A stretch of 64,000 bases of DNA, from contig NZ_JAADJV010000001.1 of assembly GCF_011684115.1 (NCBI RefSeq), forward strand, positions 1,054,001 through 1,118,000, given 5' to 3'. The first letter of the stretch is position 1. Every line of letters starts with the position of its first letter. The notes under the pieces were generated by a model. That model had not been told where the DNA came from and searched no databases. It saw only the letters and a program-made list of their open reading frames with translations. Of the stretch, positions 18,241 through 27,987 are shown one piece after another. Source of the stretch: Rahnella aceris. GTDB lineage: Bacteria; Pseudomonadota; Gammaproteobacteria; Enterobacterales; Enterobacteriaceae. The position numbers and the translations under genes are program-made.

Positions 18241-21200
18241 TTAAACTTTTTTATTCCTTCTCCGATGCATCAGCAAATACACCGCCGGAATCACCAGCAT
18301 CGACAACAACGGGGCACTCACCATGCCGCCGATCATCGGCGCGGCAATACGCTGCATCACTTCTGAACCGGTTCCGCCGCCCCACATGATCGGCAGTAAA
18401 CCCGCCATGATAGTGGCAACAGTCATGGCTTTTGGCCGGACGCGCAACACCGCACCGTGGTGAATGGCGTCGCACAGTTCTGCCTCACTCATATCCCCGC
18501 CGGCTTTTTGCTGACGTTGCACCGCCTGATTCAGATACAGCACCATGATCACCCCGAACTCGGCGGCAACCCCGGCCAGGGCGATAAACCCGACGGCGGC
18601 GGCGACCGACAGATTGAAACTCAGCAGGTACAACAGCCAGACGCCACCGGTCAGGGCAAACGGCAGTGTCGCCATGATCAGCAGGGCGTCGCGCACGCTG
18701 CTGAACGTCACGTATAACAGGACGAAGATGATCAAAAGTGTCACCGGTAGCACGATTTTCAGTTTTGCCGTGGCGCGTTCAAGATACTCGAATTGCCCCG
18801 ACCAACTGACCGTCACCCCTTCCGGCAATGTTACCTGCTGGCTGACCGCCTGTTGCATGTCTTCGACGGCAGATTTCAAATCTCGTCCGCGCAAATCCAC
18901 ATAGATCCAGTCTGAAAGACGGGCGTTCTCACTTTTCAGCATCGGCGGGCCATCGGTGACGTTGACGGATGCCAGCGCCGACAGCGGCACCTGTGCGCCG
19001 GAGGCGGTCAGCACCGGTAAATCCCGCAGCGCCTGCACGTTGTCGCGCAGCTCACGCGGATAACGCAGGTTGATGGGATAACGCTCGCGGCCTTCCAGCG
19101 TTTCGCCGATATTTTCCCCGCCGACCAGCGTTGAGACCAGCGACTGTAATTCAGCTACCGTGACACCGTAACGCGCTGCTTCACGCCGGTTAATATCAAT
19201 ATCGACGTAACGGCCACCTTCCAGCCTTTCGGCCAGTGCCGAGGTCACGCCCGGCACCTGTTTCACGATATGCTCGATCTGCTGGGCGATCTGCTCGATT
19301 TGTGCAACGTTATTGCCGTTCACCTTGATGCCCACCGGGCTTTTGATGCCGGTGGCCAGCATGTCGAGACGGTTGCGGATAGGCGGTACCCAGACGTTGG
19401 CGATGCCGGGCAATTTCACCGCGTTGTCGAGTTCTGTCACCAGTTTGTCCGGCGTCATGCCCGGTCGCCACTGGTCCCTCGGTTTAAAGCGGATGGTCGT
19501 TTCGATCATGGTCAGCGGCGCCGGGTCGGTGGCGCTGTCGGCGCGTCCGGCCTTGCCAAATACACTGGCGACTTCGGGCACAGTTTTGATTAACCGATCC
19601 GTCTGCTGCAACAACCGTGCGGCTTCGCGGGCTGAAATCCCCGGCAGCGTCGACGGCATATACAGCAGGTCGCCTTCATCGAGCGGCGGCATAAATTCAC
19701 TGCCCAGTTTTGCCAGCGGATACAGAGACACCAGCAGGAACAGGCCGCTGAATAACAGCGTGGTTTTCGGACGTTTCAGCACGGCAGAAAGCACCGGCTG
19801 GTAGGCGGCAATCAACCAGCGGTTGATCGGGCTGGCGTTTTCATCAGGAATTTTGCCACGAATAAAATAGCCCATCAGCACCGGCACCAGGGTGATGCCC
19901 AGCCCGGCAGACACCGCCATCGCGTAGGTTTTGGTGAATGCCAGCGGGGAGAACATCCGGCCTTCCTGTGCTTCCAGCGAAAACACCGGAATAAACGACA
20001 GGGTGATGATCAGCAAACTGCAAAACAGCGCCGGACCCACTTCCGTGGCGGCACGCTCAGACACCTTCCAGTAATCCGCAGACGCAGGCTGCTGGCCGGG
20101 ATGATCGTGCCGCCATTGCTCCAGCACCTTATGCATATTCTCGATCATCACAATCGCCGCATCGACCATGGCGCCGATGGCAATCGCGATACCGCCGAGC
20201 GACATAATATTGGCGCTGACCCCCTGATAATGCATGACGATAAACGCGCCGAGAATACCGAGCGGCAGGGTGATGATCGCCACCAGCGCCGAGCGGAAAT
20301 GGAACAGAAACAGCGCGCAGACCACTGCGACTACCGCGAATTCCTCCAGCAGTTTATGCGACAGCGTTTCGACGGCGTTTTCAATCAGCGGCTGGCGATC
20401 GTAGACCGGCACGATTTCAACCCCCGCAGGCAGCGTGCGGGCGAGGGCATGTAGCCGCTCTTTCACCGCCTTCAGGGTTTCCAGTGCATTTTTACCCGAG
20501 CGCATAACAATCACGCCGCCCGCCACTTCGCCTTCACCGTTAAGTTCCGCCACGCCGCGCCGCAGTTCAGGGCCAGTGCGGACGGTGGCGACATCCGCCA
20601 GCAGCACCGGAATACCGCTGTTGACTGTCACGACCACATTGTTGAAATCTTCCAGACTTTTCAGATAGCCGGAGGTGCGCACCATGTATTCGGCCTCGCC
20701 CATTTCCAGCAGCGAGCCACTGCTTTCCTGATTAGCGTTTTGCAGCGCGGTCACCAGTTGCTGATGCGTCACGCCCCGGGCGCGCATCCGTTGCGGATCG
20801 GCCACTACCTGATACTGACGCACCATGCCGCCGATGCTGGCGACCTCAGAGACATTCGGTACGGTTTTCAGGTCATAACGCAGCGTCCAGTCCTGCAGGG
20901 CGCGAAGTTGTTCGAGGCTGTGTTTGCCGGTTTTGTCGATCAGCGCGTATTCATAGATCCAGCCGACGCCGGTGGCATCCGGTCCCAGCGAGGCTTTGGC
21001 TCCGGCGGGCAGTGAGGATTGAACCTGACTCAGGTATTCCAGCACGCGGGAGCGCGCCCAGTAAGGATCGGTACCATCATCGAACAACACATAAACATAG
21101 GCATCACCGAACATCGAAAAGCCGCGCACGGTTTTCGCGCCGGGCACTGACAGCAGAGTGGTGGTCAGCGGATAGGTCACCTGATCTTCGATGATTTGCG

Positions 21201-21372
21201 GTGCCTTGCCCGGATAACTTACGCGCACGATCACCTGCACATCGGAGAGATCCGGCAGGGCGTCGAGCGGCGCTTTCTGCAATGACCAGATGCCCCAGCC
21301 CGCCATCATCAGCGCGGCGAGTAACACCAGCAGCCGGTTCTTCAGCGACCAGCGGATCACAGCGGCAATCAT
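18241..21372 (-). CDS. cusA: Cu(I)/Ag(I) RND efflux pump, inner-membrane subunit
   Basis: A 1043-residue heavy-metal RND transporter that drives Cu(I)/Ag(I) out of the periplasm with the proton gradient. Twelve membrane segments and two large periplasmic loops are visible. TM4 carries the proton-relay Asp ([20 protein letters not shown]). The first loop includes the Met-containing [20 protein letters not shown] segment typical of CusA. It begins within the stop of cusB (ATGA overlap) and is the last gene of the operon cusF-cusC-cusB-cusA, ending next to a palindromic repeat. No cusRS pair is in the window. Confidence 0.95.
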   Translation of the reverse strand: MIAAVIRWSLKNRLLVLLAALMMAGWGIWSLQKAPLDALPDLSDVQVIVRVSYPGKAPQIIEDQVTYPLTTTLLSVPGAKTVRGFSMFGDAYVYVLFDDGTDPYWARSRVLEYLSQVQSSLPAGAKASLGPDATGVGWIYEYALIDKTGKHSLEQLRALQDWTLRYDLKTVPNVSEVASIGGMVRQYQVVADPQRMRARGVTHQQLVTALQNANQESSGSLLEMGEAEYMVRTSGYLKSLEDFNNVVVTVNSGIPVLLADVATVRTGPELRRGVAELNGEGEVAGGVIVMRSGKNALETLKAVKERLHALARTLPAGVEIVPVYDRQPLIENAVETLSHKLLEEFAVVAVVCALFLFHFRSALVAIITLPLGILGAFIVMHYQGVSANIMSLGGIAIAIGAMVDAAIVMIENMHKVLEQWRHDHPGQQPASADYWKVSERAATEVGPALFCSLLIITLSFIPVFSLEAQEGRMFSPLAFTKTYAMAVSAGLGITLVPVLMGYFIRGKIPDENASPINRWLIAAYQPVLSAVLKRPKTTLLFSGLFLLVSLYPLAKLGSEFMPPLDEGDLLYMPSTLPGISAREAARLLQQTDRLIKTVPEVASVFGKAGRADSATDPAPLTMIETTIRFKPRDQWRPGMTPDKLVTELDNAVKLPGIANVWVPPIRNRLDMLATGIKSPVGIKVNGNNVAQIEQIAQQIEHIVKQVPGVTSALAERLEGGRYVDIDINRREAARYGVTVAELQSLVSTLVGGENIGETLEGRERYPINLRYPRELRDNVQALRDLPVLTASGAQVPLSALASVNVTDGPPMLKSENARLSDWIYVDLRGRDLKSAVEDMQQAVSQQVTLPEGVTVSWSGQFEYLERATAKLKIVLPVTLLIIFVLLYVTFSSVRDALLIMATLPFALTGGVWLLYLLSFNLSVAAAVGFIALAGVAAEFGVIMVLYLNQAVQRQQKAGGDMSEAELCDAIHHGAVLRVRPKAMTVATIMAGLLPIMWGGGTGSEVMQRIAAPMIGGMVSAPLLSMLVIPAVYLLMHRRRNKKV

Positions 21373-22613
21373 AAATCACCTCCGTGCTGGTGCGCGTCCG
21401 GCGCCGGGGCGTCGGTGGCAGGCAGTGCGCTGCGCAGGCTGGCTTCGGAGTCGATCAGGAACTGCCCGGAGGTGACAACAGACTGACCTTCTTCCAGGCC
21501 TGAAAGTACCTGCGTCCAGCCATCACGCGTCACGCCGATGGTGACCTTCTGCGGGGTGAAATGTCCGTTGCCGTCGTCGAGCAGCACGGTATTGCGGCTG
21601 CCGGTCTGGATCAGCGCTTCCTGCGCAATGGCCAGAACCGCCGTCTGCGCACTGACATCTGGCGATAAATTCAGGTACATGCCGGGACGCAGTTTTTCCT
21701 GCGGATTATCAATCACCACGCGGGCTTTCAGCGTACGGCTGACGGCATCCACATCCGGCAGCAATTCGCTGACCGTACCGTGAAATATCTCGCCCGGCTG
21801 ACTGTCGGCACTGGCCGTAATTTTGCCGCCGATCTGGATCTGACTGGCGGCAGAAGGCGGATAATCCATCACAATCCAAACCTGTTTCAGACTGGTCAGT
21901 TCGAACAGCGGCTGTGTGGCGCTGACCTGCGCGCCTTCACGCACGGAAAGCAGGCTGATATAACCGTCTTCCGGCGCGACCACGTCGATGCGGGTTTGCG
22001 GCTGACCGGTTTTATCGACGCGGCGCAGAATGTCTTCCGGCATAAACTGCAAAGCCAGCCGCTGACGGGCGGCGGCAGTCAGGCTGCGGTCGCCAAGCTG
22101 ACGCACGGCCAGATATTCCTGCTGCGCGGCGGTCCAGTCGGGGATCCACAGTGTGGCCAGTTTCTGACCTTTTTTCACAGGCTGCTGGCTGGCAGCGACG
22201 TAAAGTTTTTCGACTAAACCATTCGCACGCGCGGCGACCGTGCGCAGGCTGCGTTCATCGGCGCTGACCGTGCCATACACATTAAGCGGTGCGGAAATCA
22301 TCCGTCGCTGTACCTTTTCACTGCGCATACCGAGATTTTGCTGCTGACGGGCGCTGACCGTCACACCGCCGTCATCCGTGGCTTCATCGGCGTAACGCGG
22401 CATCAGATCCATATCCATAAAGGGCGATTTGCCCGGTTTATCGAAACGCTGGCCGGGCGTCATCGGGTCATACCAGTACAGCACTTTGCGTTCGGCCGGA
22501 GCAGCAGAAGCCTGCGTTTGCGCCGCAGGGCTGTGACGGCCAGCCACGTAACCGGCGGCGAGTGCGGCCATGATGGCGACGGCCAGCAGGCTGTAAGTTT
22601 TAGCGGAAGTCAT
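21369..22613 (-). CDS. cusB: Copper efflux periplasmic adaptor
   Basis: A 414-residue membrane fusion protein linking CusA to the outer-membrane channel. An N-terminal hydrophobic segment ([19 protein letters not shown]) is followed by the Met-rich copper-binding motif [20 protein letters not shown], which matches the CusB metal site that accepts Cu(I) from CusF. Barrel and hairpin domains follow, and the protein ends in a His-containing tail (DAHQHGGDL). ATG at 22613 is chosen because AGGAG precedes it and it overlaps the cusC stop (TAATG); the frame extends further upstream without support. Confidence 0.93.
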   Translation of the reverse strand: MTSAKTYSLLAVAIMAALAAGYVAGRHSPAAQTQASAAPAERKVLYWYDPMTPGQRFDKPGKSPFMDMDLMPRYADEATDDGGVTVSARQQQNLGMRSEKVQRRMISAPLNVYGTVSADERSLRTVAARANGLVEKLYVAASQQPVKKGQKLATLWIPDWTAAQQEYLAVRQLGDRSLTAAARQRLALQFMPEDILRRVDKTGQPQTRIDVVAPEDGYISLLSVREGAQVSATQPLFELTSLKQVWIVMDYPPSAASQIQIGGKITASADSQPGEIFHGTVSELLPDVDAVSRTLKARVVIDNPQEKLRPGMYLNLSPDVSAQTAVLAIAQEALIQTGSRNTVLLDDGNGHFTPQKVTIGVTRDGWTQVLSGLEEGQSVVTSGQFLIDSEASLRSALPATDAPAPDAHQHGGDL

Positions 22614-23866
22614 TAATGAATCTCCTGGGGGGCCAGATAACGCAGGGCGACCCAATAGCGGGCCACTTCCAGCCCGGCATTGCGTTCGGAAATCTGGCTG
22701 TCGATCAGGTTGCGGCGGGCGTCGAGAACGTCATTCAGGCTGCTTTTTCCGGCGCGATACTGTGCCTGAATCACGCTGATGCGTTGCTGTTGCAGGGGAA
22801 TAACGTTGTTTTTTTGCCGCTGCCATAACGTGGCGGCGGCCTGATATTGCGCCAGCAAACTGGTCAGTTGCGCCTGATGGTCGCGCATCAGTTGCGCCAG
22901 CCGGTCATTGCTTTCCATTGCCATCGACTGATCGGCGGCGTGATCTTTATCCTGACGCGAAGCGGTAAACAGCGGCAGATCGACGGTAAACATCACCCCT
23001 GCCAGATCTTCATAACTGTCGGCACGATGGGCGTAATAGACTTCCACGCCGACATCCGGCAGCGCCGCAATGGCCGACTGGGAAGATTTCGCCTGCGCCA
23101 CATCGGCTTCACGCCGAGCCTGAATAATTTCAGGATGTTGTTCGACGCTTGTCGCCTGTAACGCCTGTGGAGGAAGTTCGGTGAAAGGCGGAATGGCACC
23201 GTTAATTTCAGGCTGATCGATGCCGGTCAGCTGGCTTAAGCGGGTGCGCGCCAGTTGAACATCCCGTTCGGCTTCGGTCAGTTTGTCTTGCATGCTGATG
23301 AGCGTCAGGTGCGCGTCCAGCACCGAGGCGGGCAGCGAACTGCCGCTGCTGACACCGCCCCGCTGAACCCCAATCTGGCGCTGACTTTCGTCCACCAGTT
23401 TTTGTAATTGCGAGACGGTTTGCCCGCCGATAGCCAGTTCCATCCAGGCCAGTGCCGCATCGCGTTGCAAACGTGCCCGGATACTCTGGCGGGTAGCCGC
23501 CACTTCCCGGGATTCTGCACGCAGCGTGTCGGCTTTGCGCTGGCGCTTATCGCTGCTGATGTAATCCTGCATGATGCCGATACGTTCCATCGTCATCCCT
23601 TCACGGGTAAACCGGTCGGTGTTGCCGCCGCTGACCGGCAGGTTTTCGATACCGAATTTCAGCTTCGGATCCGGCAGTTGCATGGCCGAATCGGCACGGT
23701 TATCCAGCGCATTGATCTGGTGACGACTGGCAGAAAGCTCGGCGGAATAATCCTGTGCAGCGACCAGCGCCTGCGGCAGGGTAACGGGTGTGGCAAACGC
23801 GCTGACCGGCACAAAAGCCAGCAGCCATTGCCACGTCATCCGGTGATGGCGCGGTAAAGTCAACAT
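22613..23866 (-). CDS. cusC: Copper efflux outer-membrane channel (TolC family)
   Basis: A 417-residue outer-membrane efflux protein with two OEP repeats. It has a signal peptide (WQWLLAFVPVSAFA) but no lipobox, unlike the lipidated E. coli CusC, and is closer in size to CzcC-type channels. The start of the mature part is VTLPQALVAAQDYSAELSAS. A long alpha-helical barrel region is Gln/Ala-rich. It lies between cusF and cusB in one operon, so it most likely forms the exit duct for CusBA. The symbol is assigned by operon position. Confidence 0.82.
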   Translation of the reverse strand: MLTLPRHHRMTWQWLLAFVPVSAFATPVTLPQALVAAQDYSAELSASRHQINALDNRADSAMQLPDPKLKFGIENLPVSGGNTDRFTREGMTMERIGIMQDYISSDKRQRKADTLRAESREVAATRQSIRARLQRDAALAWMELAIGGQTVSQLQKLVDESQRQIGVQRGGVSSGSSLPASVLDAHLTLISMQDKLTEAERDVQLARTRLSQLTGIDQPEINGAIPPFTELPPQALQATSVEQHPEIIQARREADVAQAKSSQSAIAALPDVGVEVYYAHRADSYEDLAGVMFTVDLPLFTASRQDKDHAADQSMAMESNDRLAQLMRDHQAQLTSLLAQYQAAATLWQRQKNNVIPLQQQRISVIQAQYRAGKSSLNDVLDARRNLIDSQISERNAGLEVARYWVALRYLAPQEIH

Positions 23867-23880
23867 GGTGAATCTCCCGG

Positions 23881-24216
23881 TCAGCGTTTCAGCGGTGTCA
23901 GTGTCTGTAACTGATAAGCGGACTCAGTTTTGACAAAGCTAAAGGTGACCGGCGTACCGGCGGGCAGGGAGTTGGCGGCGATCTCCGGCGGCAGACGGAA
24001 ATTCATGGTCATGGCCGGCCATTTCAGCGCAGGAATGGCGTGATGGGAAATCCCCACGCGATCAGACTGCCACTGAGTGATCACGCCTTCGGATTCATAG
24101 GCCTGCATATTATGCTGCATCGCCATAGCATCGTGATTCATTGGCATAGCATCGGCAAAAGAATAAGCTGAAATAAAGAAAAGACTTGCGGTAAATACAT
24201 TTAAAATTGCACGCAT
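23881..24216 (-). CDS. cusF: Periplasmic Cu(I)/Ag(I) metallochaperone
   Basis: A 111-residue exported protein with a signal peptide (ILNVFTASLFFISAYSFADA), a Met/His-rich N-terminal arm (MPMNHDAMAMQHN) and the CusF OB-fold. The copper ligands are in the expected pattern: His in GISHHAIP, then Trp and two Met in LKWPAMTMNF. It delivers Cu(I) to CusB. ATG at 24216 is supported by GGAG upstream; an upstream in-frame ATG would spoil the signal peptide. It is the first gene of cusFCBA, whereas E. coli has cusCFBA. Confidence 0.93.
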   Translation of the reverse strand: MRAILNVFTASLFFISAYSFADAMPMNHDAMAMQHNMQAYESEGVITQWQSDRVGISHHAIPALKWPAMTMNFRLPPEIAANSLPAGTPVTFSFVKTESAYQLQTLTPLKR

Positions 24217-24318
24217 GGGAAATACTCCAATACTGTCATTAGATAAAAACTGGCCATTAATCTGGCAAAACAATTTCATTTAATATTGAGTGCGGAAAAA
24301 CACTCAGGACAGCAGGGG

Positions 24319-24738
24319 CTATTCTCTGTATCGGCAGAACTGAACTTCAGCGGGAGGCGGAGTGACGGTTGGCGCAATCCAGTCCGCGGTGGTGACCGCT
24401 GTGCTGGCATCGACGGTGAGCATGGCTAATGCCGGAGCGACGGGCAATGCCACCAGTGGCGCGGAACCACTGTCAGACTGGGTTCTTTCAGGGGCACAGT
24501 GCTTCTCACACAACAGCGACTGACTCTGCATGTGCTCTGGAGAATCAGGCATTTGCATGGTGATGTTATGTGCCATGGCGGTGTTTTTCACCGGCGGGCG
24601 CATATCGCACTGATGGCTGGCGAGCGCCAGTTGGGCATTCAGGACAAGCCAGCATAACGCGAACAGCAACACACTGACCCGCTTGCCGGGCAAGCGCAGC
24701 GAATGCATGAACTGTGAAATCGCGAAACGGACTGACAT
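24319..24738 (-). CDS. Small exported Met/His/Cys-rich protein, likely metal-related
   Basis: A 139-residue protein with a signal-like segment (VSVLLFALCWLVLNAQLALA) and a mature N-terminus holding the Cys, Met and His residues of SHQCDMRPP, MAHNITMQMPDSPEHM and LLCEKHCAPE. The tail is Pro/Ala/Val-rich and ends PPPAEVQFCRYRE. It lies 102 bp upstream of cusF on the same strand, suggesting co-regulation by copper. It resembles small copper-inducible periplasmic proteins (CopL-like) in composition only; no domain is recognised. A start at 24708 (MHSLRLPGK) is also possible. Confidence 0.6.
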   Translation of the reverse strand: MSVRFAISQFMHSLRLPGKRVSVLLFALCWLVLNAQLALASHQCDMRPPVKNTAMAHNITMQMPDSPEHMQSQSLLCEKHCAPERTQSDSGSAPLVALPVAPALAMLTVDASTAVTTADWIAPTVTPPPAEVQFCRYRE

Positions 24739-24915
24739 GATGAATATTATTTCCGTAAGGAAGATGCGACCGAGTATATAAGGAAATAAGGCGAAGTGGA
24801 AAGGACAAACAGAATAAGTCAGGATTAAAATTGTCAGGATAATTAAAGAACGCGAATAACAGCGGTTTCTGTTATTCGCATGTTAATTAACGTGTGTTTT
24901 CAGGTGATAATTAAC

Positions 24916-25923
24916 TTACAGCCAGCCTGATTTTTTAAGCTTCCAGTATAACCACACACAACCGGCGACAGTGACGCCCAGCGTTACCGGATATCCCCAC
25001 CAGTCATCCAGCTCCGGCATGTTTTTGAAGTTCATGCCGTACAGACTGAAAATCACTGTCGGGATCGCCAGAATCGCGCCCCAGCCCGCCAGTCGCTGTA
25101 CCACTTCGTTCTGATGCACCGACACCAGCGCCAGATTCACATGCATGGCGTTCGACAGCATTTCGCGCACATCGTCCGTCGTGCGGATCACCTGATTAGC
25201 GTGGTCCTGCACATCACGCACATAAGCCCGCAGGCTCTTAGGCATCAGTTCTTCGTAGTGATGGCTGAGCTGATTACAGATATCTTCCATTGGTACCGCG
25301 GCGTTGCGCAGCGAGAGCAGATCCCGCCGCAGACTATAAACCTGCTGCACCGCCTGCTGATTAAAGGTGTTGCGGAACATCAGTTTTTCGATGGCATCAA
25401 ACTGTTCGGTGTACTGATGCAGGATTTCCAGATAGTTATCCACGATGGAATCGAGTACGCAATACAGTGCATAAGCCGGCCCTTTACTCAACATTTCCGG
25501 GCGTTCTTCGGCGTGTTTACGGATTTCTTTATAGCTGGATGACGCACCGTGACGCACGGTGATCAGAAAGTTTTTGCCGAGAAACAGGTGTGTTTCGCCG
25601 TACTCGATGGTTTCATTCACTTTCTGCGCAGTGTGCGTAACGATAAACAGCGATTCGCCGTACTGCTCAATTTTCGGTCGCTGATGGGCGGTCAGTGCAT
25701 CTTCAATCGCCAGGTCATGCAGACCGAATTCTTCCTGAATGCTGCGCATATAGGCATCTTCCGGCTGCCACAGTCCGAGCCAGACAAAGGTATCGGGCTC
25801 TTTCAGGACTTCGCTGATGTCTTCGACCGTCACATCCTGCAATCGTTTACCGTCGCGGTAAGCCACGCTGTTAATCACTGAATCACAGCTGGGTTTTTTA
25901 TCTTCGTTGGAAATGGAATTCAT
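24916..25923 (-). CDS. CorA-family divalent cation channel
   Basis: A 335-residue CorA/ZntB superfamily protein. The cytoplasmic funnel domain makes up most of the chain (for example IEDALTAHQRPKIEQYGESLF), and two C-terminal membrane helices carry the pore signature YGMNFKNMPE. The GMN motif followed by a short acidic loop argues for a Mg/Co-type CorA rather than ZntB. The basic C-terminus (WKLKKSGWL) is usual. It is monocistronic, with an AT-rich 177-bp gap to the Met/His-rich gene. It is clearly not the E. coli corA orthologue by sequence, so no symbol is given. Confidence 0.87.
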   Translation of the reverse strand: MNSISNEDKKPSCDSVINSVAYRDGKRLQDVTVEDISEVLKEPDTFVWLGLWQPEDAYMRSIQEEFGLHDLAIEDALTAHQRPKIEQYGESLFIVTHTAQKVNETIEYGETHLFLGKNFLITVRHGASSSYKEIRKHAEERPEMLSKGPAYALYCVLDSIVDNYLEILHQYTEQFDAIEKLMFRNTFNQQAVQQVYSLRRDLLSLRNAAVPMEDICNQLSHHYEELMPKSLRAYVRDVQDHANQVIRTTDDVREMLSNAMHVNLALVSVHQNEVVQRLAGWGAILAIPTVIFSLYGMNFKNMPELDDWWGYPVTLGVTVAGCVWLYWKLKKSGWL

Positions 25924-26041
25924 TGTTTTACCCGATTGTTATTCAGACGAAAATCCTGCCCGCAGGCAGGACGATTTCAGTGTCTGAACAGAATAGCGCA
26001 GTCTCCGGGAAATGCGCTGACGGGATCTTTAAAAGAATGTT

Positions 26042-26875
26042 TCAGCCATCGGCAGACCGGCTGACCGTTTCCCAGATATCGATATCCTCACGCATTTGTT
26101 GCATCTTTTCCCTGACAAATTTAACGGCGTCACTGCCGAGTAACAGCGAGGCTGGCGGCTCAGGCGCATCGAGCAACTGCAACATCGCTTGTGCGGCTTT
26201 TAGCGGGTCGCCCGGCTGATGACCGCTGCGTTTTTCCCGCGTTTCCCGCACGGGGTCGAAACTGGCATCGTAATCACTGATGGCACGCGGTGAGCGCACC
26301 ATCGAACGTCCCGCCCAGTCGGTACGAAAAGACCCGGGCTGAATGGCCGTGACGGCAATATTGAACGGTTTGAGTTCTTTGGTCAGTGTTTCAGAGATCC
26401 CCTGCAAGGCGAATTTACTGCCGCAGTAATAGCTGATGCCCGGCATTGTAATAAAGCCTCCCATCGACGTGATGTTAAGAATATGTCCACCACGACGCTG
26501 ACGAAAATACGGCAGGAAGGCTTTGATGACCGCAACCGCACCAAAAACATTGACGTCAAACTGATGCAGCGCCTCGCTTAACGGCGACTCTTCCATAATA
26601 CCTTCATGTCCGTAACCGGCATTGTTGACCAGCACGTCAACGGCACCGATTTCCTGTTCCACGGCAGCCGCGAGCGGGGCGATAGCCTCGAAATCAGTGA
26701 CATCCAGCATGCGACCAAAACTACGGCGGGGGGCCAGCGCGTCAAATTCTGCGCAGGCTTGCGCATCACGCAGCGTGCCGACCACACGATGTCCTGCTTT
26801 CAGGGCTTCTTCTGCCAGCGCACGGCCAAATCCGCTGCTGACGCCGGTGATGAATAATAATTTTGACTGACTCAT
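26042..26875 (-). CDS. Short-chain dehydrogenase/reductase
   Basis: A 277-residue classical SDR. The NAD(P)-binding motif is TGVSSGFGRALAEEA, then VDVLVNNAGYG, catalytic Ser in NITSMGGF and Tyr-Lys in YYCGSKFAL. It probably reduces a small aldehyde or ketone with NADPH. It is divergent from an AraC regulator with 163 bp between them, a common regulator/SDR arrangement. The substrate is unknown. Confidence 0.85.
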   Translation of the reverse strand: MSQSKLLFITGVSSGFGRALAEEALKAGHRVVGTLRDAQACAEFDALAPRRSFGRMLDVTDFEAIAPLAAAVEQEIGAVDVLVNNAGYGHEGIMEESPLSEALHQFDVNVFGAVAVIKAFLPYFRQRRGGHILNITSMGGFITMPGISYYCGSKFALQGISETLTKELKPFNIAVTAIQPGSFRTDWAGRSMVRSPRAISDYDASFDPVRETREKRSGHQPGDPLKAAQAMLQLLDAPEPPASLLLGSDAVKFVREKMQQMREDIDIWETVSRSADG

Positions 26876-27038
26876 ACAAACTCCTCAGTAAAAAGCGGAC
26901 TTGCAGAATAGGGGGGACAACAGCAAATCCGTAGCCCCGATCCTCTCTGATGTTTGCCTGTTCCTCTGAGGCGTCTGGACGCGACTGATTCCCGGTGCGA
27001 CACTTCATTCACTTTCCGCTGCATATTTTCAGGTTCAT

Positions 27039-27980
27039 ATGACGTTTCCATCTTTGACAGTGACTGAGCAAATGATCGCGCTTTTGGACCAGCTTACGCC
27101 CCATGAAGGCTACAACCTGACGACGCTGGCAGATGTGCGTTTTTTACGTTCAAACCGTCCGCTGCTGCGCACGCCGGTTTTGTATGAGCCGGGGATCGTG
27201 ATTGTGGTGCAGGGGAGAAAACGCGGATTCTTAGGTAATGATGTCTATTTGTATGATGCACAGCATTATCTGACCGTATCGGTGCCGGTGCCTTTCACCA
27301 TGGAAACTGACGCCACCGCCAGTGAACCGATGCTGGCAATTTACCTGCGACTCGATTTCAGTCTGGCGGCAGAACTGATGTTGCAGCTCGATGCTTATGA
27401 CGCCCCGCAGCCGGAATCGCCGAAAAGTATGGTGTCGAGCCTGATGGATGACGCGATGCGGGCTTGCGTATTACGTTTTTTGCAGGTGATGGCATCTCCG
27501 CTGGATGCAAAAATTCTGGGCAGGGCGATGATGCGTGAGTTGTATTACCGCGTGCTGACCGGTGCTCAGGGCGGCACGCTGCGCAGCGCACTGACCCTGC
27601 AAGGGCAATTTGGCAAAGTGGTAAAAGCCCTGCGAAAACTGCACGCAGAATACCACTCGCATCTGGATGTGAATGCGCTGGCAAAAGAAGCGGGAATGAG
27701 CCTGCCGACGTTTCACAGTCACTTTAAAACCGTCACTGATACGTCGCCGATGCAGTATCTCAAGTCCACCCGTTTGCATCAGGCCAGATTACTGATGTTG
27801 CGCAATAACCTGACCGCCTCGGCGGCCAGCGCGCAGGTGGGCTATGAAAGTGTGTCGCAGTTCAGCCGCGAATTTAAACGCTTATTCGGGCTGACCCCGG
27901 TGAGTGAAGTGGCGCGGATGAGGCAGAATTTTTCATTGCCTGCCCCGTCCACGCCGTCGGATTTTATCTCTTCACATTAA
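27039..27980 (+). CDS. AraC-family regulator with AraC_N (YqhC-like) sensor
   Basis: A 313-residue regulator. The N-terminal part (EPGIVIVVQGRKRGFLGNDV, then YLTVSVPVPFTMETDA) belongs to the AraC_N type found in YqhC, which senses reactive aldehydes. The C-terminal double helix-turn-helix (LAKEAGMSLPTFHSHFKTV and AQVGYESVSQFSREFKRLF) begins near residue 205. It is divergent from the SDR gene, which it probably activates. It is convergent with the outer-membrane lipoprotein gene, only 7 bp apart. Confidence 0.85.
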   Translation: MTFPSLTVTEQMIALLDQLTPHEGYNLTTLADVRFLRSNRPLLRTPVLYEPGIVIVVQGRKRGFLGNDVYLYDAQHYLTVSVPVPFTMETDATASEPMLAIYLRLDFSLAAELMLQLDAYDAPQPESPKSMVSSLMDDAMRACVLRFLQVMASPLDAKILGRAMMRELYYRVLTGAQGGTLRSALTLQGQFGKVVKALRKLHAEYHSHLDVNALAKEAGMSLPTFHSHFKTVTDTSPMQYLKSTRLHQARLLMLRNNLTASAASAQVGYESVSQFSREFKRLFGLTPVSEVARMRQNFSLPAPSTPSDFISSH

Positions 27981-27987
27981 TAAGGCG

